From Medicago truncatula (lineage: Eukaryota > Streptophyta > Magnoliopsida > Fabales > Fabaceae): a DNA stretch of 64,000 nt. The notes below the pieces were generated by a model that was given only the letters and a program-made list of their open reading frames with translations, searched no databases and had not been told where the DNA came from. Where the stretch lies: the NCBI RefSeq assembly GCF_003473485.1, contig NC_053044.1, positions 55,468,091-55,532,090 on the forward strand. The letters are read 5' to 3'. Both the position numbers and the translations under genes were made by a program. Numbering within the stretch: position 1 is the first letter of the stretch; each line of letters begins with the position of its first letter. This document shows, piece by piece, positions 56,499 to 64,000 of this stretch.

Positions 56499-57964
56499 GA
56501 GTAAATTGTCAATTACCCCCCTGAAATTGTAACTTTCGTCAAAAACCCCCTAAAATTGTCAAGCGTCTGTCAATTACCCCCCTCCGTTAATTTCCTCCAT
56601 CCAACATGCTGATGTGGCCGTTAACTGCCACGTGGCACTGACACATGGTCAAAAAAGTCATGCCACGTCATAGGGGGGTAATTGACTATATATTTTTTTT
56701 TTGGGAAAAAATCTGATTTTTTTTTTTTTAAATCTGATTTTTTTTTCTTTTCATAATTAACATTTGTGCCACCCACTGTACATGCAAATACCCCCTGAAA
56801 TTAAACATTTATGTGCAAATACCACCCTCAAATTTAAAATTTATGTAGCAAATATCCCCTCAAATTTATAACTTATATGCAAACATCCTCTTCAAATGTA
56901 AAACTTATATGCAAATTACACCTTGAATCATAAAACTTTAATGGTTAAGTAAAACTTATTCTTAATCTATAATTTACTATATCTCTAATAACAATAAAAA
57001 AGAAAAAAAATCACATCTTTAAAATAAAACAAAGGGGGAGAGGTTATTGGTGCATGAATGGATGGTTGTGTGTAGGCTCACGTATAATTGTTTTTTGGCC
57101 AAGAGCTTGGGAATATTTCTAGCTATGCTCCTTCAGGGGTTCCCACGGAACACACCACTAGTTCTCTATCTGTTAAGGCCGAATGGTGTTGCTCGAAATG
57201 ATGACAAATTATTGCCATTACACTTTTGTTGTTGGAGAAAATTTAACTTCCCGCTGTAATTACACTTTGCCATAACTACCAAATTTACCTTCATATATTA
57301 TATATATGTCTTGGTCAAATCCTTGTTAATTTTTTTTCCTGTAGGATCTGCAATTATTTGCTCTCAAAACACAACATTTTGATGCATATGCATCTCTGTT
57401 TCCATGTTATTTTAAAGATGTGATTTTTTTTTCTTTTTTATTGTTATTAGAGATATAGTAAATTATAGATTAAGAATAAGTTTTACTTAACCATTAAAGT
57501 TTTATGATTCAAGGTGTAATTTGCATATAAGTTTTACATTTGGAAAAGATGTTTGCATATAAGTTATAAATTTGAGGGGATATTTGCTACATAAATTTTA
57601 AATTTGAGGGTGGTATTTGCTCATAAATGTTTAATTTCAGGGGGTATTTGCATGTTCAGTGGGTGACATAAATGTTAATTATGAAAAGAAAAAAAAATCA
57701 CATTTAAAAAAAAAAAATCAGATTTTTTTCAAAAAAAAATAAATATAGTCAATTACCCCCCTATGACGTGGCATGACTTTTTTGACCATGTGTCAGTGCC
57801 ACGTGGCAGTTAACGGCCACATCAGCATGTTGGATGGAGGAAATTAACGGAGGGGGTAATTGACAGACGCTTGACAATTTCAGGGGGGTTTTTGACATTT
57901 TGCAAAATTCATGGGGGTTTTTGACGAAAGTTACAATTTCAGGGGGGTAATTGACTATTTACTC
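56499..57964. mobile_element. Mutator-type foldback element (long TIRs), TSD of 10 bp
   Basis: The ends are gagtaaattgtcaattaccc and, reverse-complemented, gagtaaatagtcaattaccc. The arms are about 535-555 bp (56499-57032 and 57408-57964), sharing for example catgctgatgtggccgttaa, tgccacgtggcactgacaca and ttgcatataagttttaca in inverted order. The target duplication is taaggcaagg (56489-56498 and 57965-57974). The loop (57033-57407) has no recognised coding; its 70-codon open frame shows no family motif. It is nested in the hAT element. Confidence 0.88.
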
Positions 57965-57974
57965 TAAGGCAAGG

Positions 57975-58440
57975 GAAGGAAAGTGGAAATTGGAAAACAC
58001 ACACCACACAAACAAAACAACGCATTTCTTCTCCTCTTCTCTACTCTCACAATCGGTTTCTTCTTCTCTTCTCACAAATCACAATTCACAATCTCCTTTC
58101 CTCTCACAACAAACAAACAAACATCTCCTTCCACTCTCGTCGGTCAGCAGCATCATTTTCTCTCTTCACTCCTTCTTCAATTCTAGTGTATCTCTCAATT
58201 CTCACTCTAAGTTTAAGCCAAGGTAAGTGAAATAGTCAATTGATTCTCTACTTTCTCATTCATTCTACAATTGCTTTTTTAGGGTTTTAGAATTGTGAAT
58301 TGAGAATTGGGGTTTTTTTAGGGTTTGAATTGGAGATTATCTGTTGTTCTGCAATAAATGAAATTATTGACATGGTACTGCAATGAAAAGAAAAATTACT
58401 TACTACCACATTCTAATTCTCATGTTATTTGTTCCTTTGA
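57975..58440 (+). other. Captured 5' leader-like sequence inside the hAT element
   Basis: A pyrimidine-rich stretch with the look of a plant 5' UTR (cttctcctcttctctactct, acaaacaaacaaacatctcc) runs to aagccaag at about 58221. It is followed by GTAAGTG and intron-like text (gggttttagaattgtgaatt). No downstream coding exon lies inside the element. Probably the transcribed 5' end of a host gene, carried without its coding part. Confidence 0.5.
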
Positions 58441-58965
58441 TAGGTCTAGTCTTAAAATTCAATTTAGGCCTTTGATGTGTGTGGTCTACTCTGCCATTGC
58501 TGTTTGAATTTAAGCTACTTTAGGGTGATGTGAACTGTGATTTCAACCTGTATGTGCAAGTTTAACAATTCATCATTTTCTTTGTTTATTTTGTTACTGC
58601 CGGTGCCGAGTTGTGGGTGCGTCTTACACCCTCTCGACGATGAATAATATTTGCCGTAAAAAAATGTTATATATTATTTTTAGTATAACTGTATTATAGT
58701 TTCTTCTTTAAAAATTTTGCCACACTAATATGACATGTCTAGATCCGCCCCTGGTTGAAGGACATCAGCAAAATAAGTGTCAATATATTTTAAAAGGTTA
58801 TAGTACAATTTTCAGGTTCCAAAACAAAGCATCGAACCGGATAGGATTAATTAAGTGTTTCAGTTTAGATTTCGGAAATGCAAATTATAGTTTTTTTTTG
58901 GAATTTATGATTAAACATGAAAAGTTTTATGTGGTTTTTAAGTGAAAAAATACGAGTCATCTTGA

Positions 58966-59033
58966 GCTTAGCTCAGTTGGTAAGGACAATGCATAATATA
59001 TGCAAGGTTCGGGGTTCGAACCCCGGCCACCAT
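58966..59033 (+). repeat. tRNA-derived SINE-like copy
   Basis: Box A agctcagttggtaaggac and box B ggggttcgaacccc with the body aatgcataatatatgcaagg, followed by an A run. A more diverged copy (aacaatgcataatatatgca) follows at about 59060-59110. Confidence 0.7.
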
Positions 59034-59489
59034 AAAAAAAAGGTGAAAAAATATGAGTTCTCATGAACTTAACTGATTTGATAGAAACAATGCATAATAT
59101 ATGCAAGGTCTGACCTACAACCTAACCTGTTTAAACTCTTGCCTGACCCAACCTATTTAATAAAAAAGCTAGACTAAAGCTTTTTAAAAAGTTCGTTTAA
59201 TTATACATGTTAAAATTAGGGTTATAAAAAAGTTTATTAGGCCCGTTAGGGCGATATATTTATATATAATATTTTTAATATTTACAAAAAAAAAAAAAAA
59301 AAAAAAACTTATTAATTAGACCTGTCAGGTTGACTTGTTTCTATATAGTATTTCCTAGATATGCAACATGTATCTCTTTCATTGTTACCACCGTTGAAGT
59401 TTTCTTTAAAAACTCATACCTTCATATGATTTAATTATTTAATAGCTGACCTATTAGTGTGATTAAACCTTCATAAGATTTGGTTATTT

Positions 59490-59856
59490 AGAGCATTCAC
59501 AATGGAGACCATCAATTTTGAGGTTTTGAACAGGTCCCGCATGGCCACATCATTTTTTTTAATAATTTTTTAATAATAGTAACTAATAGATACTCAACCA
59601 CTACAATGGAGACCAGCTAACAAAATGTCTATATCGATCCCACTGATAACATTAAGAAGCAAAGGTAAATTGCAATAGAAAAGCAATAGTACAATGACAA
59701 TTATTATTTTAGGCAAAAGTAATACGGGGTCCACTTAAACATTGAGGTCTTAAGTGAGACCTGGGTCTTAGAAGATCCTGAAAAAAAATCTATATTGGAG
59801 GTACCTATTAGATATCAGGTCTTAAATGGTGAAGACCTTATTAATTTGGATGCTCT
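59490..59856. mobile_element. MITE with GAGCAT-type ends
   Basis: The left end is gagcattcacaatggagacc; the right end, reverse-complemented, begins agagcatccaaattaataag. Each flank has a TTA-like triplet. The internal repeat ctacaatggagaccagct echoes the left end. Non-coding. Confidence 0.55.
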
Positions 59857-60959
59857 TAATGGTGGACCTATTTGATGGTAGACCTATTTGTGTTGCTACA
59901 CCTTAGTATAAAATATACTTTTAATTAGGCTTTTAGGTTTCACCTGACTTTTAAAAAGGGTAGATCCTGCATTGAAAATGAATCTATGACAAGTAATAAG
60001 GCAAACTCATAGGTCTTGCATTGAAATTTTTTGAAGTATGTCAGACTTAGGTCTTGCAAAGTCCGACCCGACCTAATCCATTTTCACCCCTAGTTGAAAG
60101 TGAGGGTGAAAAATAAATGTGTAAAAAGTTCAATGGAAAAAAGTACAAAATTGGATTTATTAATGTTTTATAGAGATGAAGGTACAACAATATGAGTATA
60201 ATATAAAATTTTCTACAATCGGTTGGTTGTGCTCGAAATCGGGCCCAAATTTTTAATTTGGACAAAAGTCTATGTTTGAACACTCAGGTCCAATTCACCT
60301 GCTTCAAGTTCCAATTTAGACGGATTCGATTTAATTAGATTGGTTGGATAAATGGGTGGGTTCAATCGGTTGATTCCAAAACGGGCTAATTAGAATTCGG
60401 TCTATAATTTTAAAATTGAACCTCACAAGAGATTTAAACAGTTTTTGTTTTTTCTTTCTTTAAAATTGCGGTCATTCATTCTAATCAATTTTACGTCCTA
60501 ATGTACAATCAAAATCAATATAAATATTGATGTCGTTCACCATTGACCAACATAAAAATTTATAATTAATTCATATTTTGTTATGAAATACATGTGAATT
60601 AACTTAAAAAAAGAAACAAAAGTTGTGATAAAAATGGAAGAATTTTTTTAAAGAAATTAAAACGAAAGATTTTATAATGTGGAGATCAAAAACATATTTA
60701 AATCGTTTTTTTTAAGACAACAAGAAAGAAAAGAAAAAAAAAACACACTTCATTGTTGTGAGCTGTGAAGCCCCGATACTTCAAAATGGATGACGTATCG
60801 TATCCCCTGCGTATCCTGCACTAATACCTGTCCGATACTTCTCGATACGTATCGGGAGAGTATCCAAATATTAAATTTTATTTTTTAAAAAAATAATTTT
60901 TCGATACTTTCTGATACACACGGATACTTGTGTTTTTTATATTATTTTGATTTATGTGA

Positions 60960-60999
<40 letters not shown>

Positions 61000-61548
61000 C
61001 CTTTATCTTTCTTTGGTTCTAGTACGACCAACATCATCCATAGAAACAATTTCATCTTCCCCTTTCTAAAAAATTAGGGTTTCAACTTTTTCTTCCAAAA
61101 TGGTCGCCTTCCACTTTGGATATAGTGCTCTTTTTTTGGATCGATATAATATAGCACTAACAATGTTCCTTTTGGATGTAGTATAATATTGATGTATAAC
61201 AGTGATGGTGCTCTTTTTGATATATTTTGCGTATGTAATTGACTAATCACCACTCTCTTAATCGTCCATATTATTTATATTTATGTTAATGTGCTACGAG
61301 TCTAGTTTCTTGTGTTTGTTAATATATTTGCATATTAAAAAAATGTTATAATTATATTATACATTTAATTATATAATTTTTTTTATTAACGTATCCCAGC
61401 CGTATCGTATCTTGATTTTTGAAATTTTTCCGTATCGGTGCAGTATCGTATCCGTACCGTATCTCGTATCCACGCTTGGACAGGCTGTGAGCAAAGGGTT
61501 TTAGGAGCAGAAATCATATCCATCCTTGAACCCTAAACTGATGTGACG
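59857..61548. other. Intergenic with gtatcg-rich repeat and TA microsatellite
   Basis: Contains a repeat block rich in cgtatcg words at both ends (60775-60925 and 61390-61490) and a (ta)n run at 60969-61000. The promoter and 5' UTR of the plastid-protein gene lie at the right. Short open frames have no support. Confidence 0.45.
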
Positions 61549-64000
61549 ATGGAACTTCAAGCTCTTTGTTGCGCTCTTCCCTCTCAACCACTTCAATTCT
61601 CCAAACTTCGTGTGAGTCATAAACCTGAACAATTCATTCACGCGAATAAATATCAGTTTTTCCATTGCGATTCTTCTATGCTAATTTGAAACTCCTTTCA
61701 CTTTCACACTAACTTTTTTTTTTGTTTTTCTTTTCTTTTTTCGCAGTCACAAGCATTTGGAACTCAAGCTCTATTCAGATATCAGAAACAGAAATTTGGG
61801 TTCGAAAAATCATCGAAATGTACGATTTTTGTTTTTGGGTCTCTATTCAAATCACAAACCATTCATCAAATTGTTTTAAATTTTTTGTTTTGATTTCAGC
61901 ATTCAAACAGGTGATTAAAGAACCTTCACTTTTGGGATTGAACAAATTTCAAAGGACTCTTATACATGCTTCTGATTCCACCGTAAATGGTGCATTGGAA
62001 GTTGAACTGAAACAAAGTTCCAGTGTTCCTGTTAATGTGGGTTATAGTGGGTTGGAACCATTTCATGGTAAATCAGGTTCTGTCTCTTTTTATGGGTTGA
62101 CACACCAATCTGTAGAAGAAGGGAAGTTGGTATCTGCTCCGTTCAAACAAGAGGAGAGCTCTTACTTATGGGTTTTGGCTCCTGTTGCATTCATATCATC
62201 TTTGATTCTGCCACAGTTCTTCGTTGGCACTGTTGTTGCGGCTTTCTTTAATGATTTGATTTTAAAAGGTATTTATGTTGAATTACGAGCCTTCTGTTTT
62301 CTGCTTTAAATTTGATCATAAATGATAGTTTGTGATGTATGAGGTAAAACTGTGAAATTACAATCTGAATATATGATTGTTGCAAATGTGTTTACATATG
62401 CTGATGCCGCTGCTCTTTTTGTCTACACTTCAGTAGGCCACTGTTAAGGTTTTTTTTTTCACAAATGTTAATGCCAAATTATTTAGTGGCTTGATGTAGT
62501 CGCAGAATCATATGCAAACCTCAAAGCCTGTTGATAATTGATCGTTTCATTAAGTTTTATCAAAGCCTTCAGCATACAAAGTCATTTCTTTCAAGTGATA
62601 AACATTATCAGTTACAATGTAAACCTCTAGCTCTGTACTGACCACCAACACTAGTTGTTGTTAGCTTTGTGGAATGATAGCCATGTTTTGTAATTATGAA
62701 TGGCTCTTGCTATTGTTCACCGACATATAAGTTGAATTCTCACTCACATAACATATATGGATGTTTAAAATTGAAGCCTCTGTTTGTTGTATAACTCTCA
62801 GGTATCTAGGCAAAATTTTGTGTTTCCATGGTGTTCTGTTGGGGTTTTTTGTTGTATTCTGAACTTCCGACATGTAAAATAAAATTCTGTTACAAACAAA
62901 GATTGGATGATAATAGTTTGTGTTGTAGGAAGTAAAACCGTGAAATAGCAACCAGAATATATGATCGCTGTTGCTAATGTGTTTGAATATATGATCGCTG
63001 TTGCTAATGTGTTTATATTACTGATTCTACAGTTCTTTGTCTACACTATGGTAGTACGTTGTTAAGATTTTTTTTGCTGATGTTAATACCAAATTAGTTA
63101 TTGGTTTTATATAGTTGCAGAGTGATATGCGAACCTCAAAGACTATTGGTAATTGATGGTCTGATTAGATTTTATTGAAGCCTTAAGTAAACAAAATCAT
63201 TTCTTTTAAGCCATAAATCTTATCAGTTCTGAAGCAAACCTCTGGTTCTGTACTTACCACTGACACTATTTGCCGTTATCTTTGTGGAATGATAGCCATG
63301 TTTTGAAATTATGAATGGATCATGATATTGCACTGCCCCTTGAATTTCTCTGCATTTCTAGTGCTTCTTGGGGGTTTTAGATGCAGACTCCTGTGGAAGT
63401 AGTTCACTAACATATAAGTTGAGTTCTCACTAACATATATGGAGGATTAAAATTGAAGCCTTTGTTGTATACCTTTTAGCGATTTTGGCAAAATTTTGTG
63501 TTTCCATGTTATTCTATCGGACTTGTTTAATGCATTAATGCTAGCAACACTCTCTTTTGAACACTCTCTCTAATACTCACTTTCTTATTGGTTTAAATCA
63601 TTGTGGGTCTACACTTTGAAAATTGAACCCCCACAAAATAGTGGGACATACATTAATTTCATCCAACAAATAAGTGAGTGCTAGAGAGAGCGTTAAAAAG
63701 TGAGTGTTGCTAGCATTCCTCTTATGAACTTTGACAAGTCAAATGAAATTCTGTTCCAAAAGAATGGAGTTACATAAATGTCATGGTTTTGTTTGTGCTG
63801 TAAAATGTGGACAATGAAGTATCTCTTGACTCTTATACACATTTCTGTTACCAATAAAATGCAGATATTGTGACTTCATTCTCTTCCGAGGCACTGTTCT
63901 ATGTCGGACTTGCAACATTTTTGCAGGTGGCTGATCGTGTCCAGAGGCCATATTTACAGTACAGCTCTAAAAGATGGGGTCTCATCACTGGCCTCAAAGG
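61549..64000 (+). CDS. Probable plastid membrane protein, 5' part (runs off the window)
   Basis: Exons: 61549-61611, 61747-61819, 61900-62268, 63865 to beyond 64000; GT/AG sites and frame are consistent across all. The protein begins MELQALCCALPSQPLQFSKLR and continues SQAFGTQALFRYQKQKFGFE, an acid-poor, Ser/Lys/Arg-containing start like a chloroplast transit peptide. A hydrophobic segment (LWVLAPVAFISSLILPQFFVGTVVAAFF, about 136-163) is a likely membrane helix. The last visible exon reads DIVTSFSSEALFYVGLATFLQVADRVQRPYLQYSSKRWGLITGLKG and probably leads to another helix. I do not recognise the family and assign no function. At least 213 codons are present; the rest lies to the right. Confidence 0.8.
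62335..63515. repeat. Direct duplication of about 550-600 bp inside intron 3
   Basis: Two copies (about 62335-62885 and 62930-63515) share aaaactgtgaaattacaa/aaaccgtgaaatagcaac, gaatatatgat, ctctttttgtctacact/ttctttgtctacacta, aacctcaaag, tttgtggaatgatagccatg, and aaaattttgtgtttccatg. They differ at many positions, so the duplication is not recent. Confidence 0.75.
63538..63714. mobile_element. Short MITE in intron 3
   Basis: The ends are atgctagcaacactctcttt and, reverse-complemented, atgctagcaacactcacttt. The arms extend through tgaacactctctctaatactc. It is 177 bp long and non-coding. The target duplication is not clear. Confidence 0.75.

Larger units (their letters stand above)
56413..58753. 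mobile_element. hAT-type non-autonomous element, TSD GTTGAAGG
   Basis: The left end is caggggcggatggagtgtga; the right end, reverse-complemented, is caggggcggatctagacatg. Both sides carry gttgaagg (56405-56412 and 58754-58761), the 8-bp duplication that defines hAT elements. Inside are a complete Mutator-type foldback (56499-57964) and a stretch resembling the 5' end of a plant gene (57965-58226 and on). No hAT transposase is seen. Confidence 0.88.

Noticed and set aside
57951-58226. 91-codon frame rich in Ser across the hAT interior
   Set aside because: It starts inside the Mutator-type element and reads through a pyrimidine-rich leader, so it is better explained as 5' UTR-like sequence.

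Overview
This is an AT-rich plant nuclear window carrying intron-split genes, dense non-autonomous transposons and tRNA-derived repeats. Gene content and repeat types point to a papilionoid legume, with Medicago or a close relative such as Trifolium the best guess. The species call is inference, because no organelle, rDNA or marker sequence is present.

Layout. 1-14 kb holds two tandem minus-strand rhamnogalacturonate lyase (PL4-type) genes, each rebuilt here as 15 exons (644 and 634 aa) with 13 of 15 exon lengths identical. 14.6-15.8 kb is a decayed LINE 3' end with a poly(A) tail. 16.2-19.2 kb is a 5-exon minus-strand TRAF-type zinc-finger gene (192 aa) with a C-terminal membrane anchor. 19.4-34 kb is mostly repeats: nested MITEs, foldback elements (one holding an ascorbate-peroxidase exon), SINE-like tRNA-derived copies and two identical tRNA-Leu genes. 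A small single-exon gene lies at 26.2 kb. 35.4-37.1 kb is an intronless PPR gene (E subclass). 40.4-50.0 kb is a plus-strand WAK-like receptor kinase of the WAKL14 type (727 aa in 3 exons); its 7.3 kb first intron holds several foldback elements, one carrying a piece of another PPR gene. 51.6-53.3 kb is an intronless allene oxide synthase (CYP74A). 54-61 kb is again repeats, including an SAH-hydrolase gene scrap and a hAT-type element with an 8-bp target duplication, which itself contains a Mutator-type foldback with a 10-bp target duplication. From 61.5 kb to the right edge is the 5' part of a plus-strand gene for a probable plastid membrane protein.

The genes do not form one pathway. The lyases act on cell-wall pectin, the WAK-like kinase is expected at the wall/plasma-membrane interface, and AOS begins the jasmonate branch. 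Their closeness looks incidental, except for the lyase-lyase-TRAF order, which I recall also from Arabidopsis chromosome 1. The most informative content is the transposon archaeology: several insertions have recognisable empty sites or exact target duplications inside this window, and at least four elements appear to have taken up pieces of host genes.

All exon boundaries were deduced by hand from reading frame, GT/AG sites and paralogue or family comparison. No alignment or database search was run.
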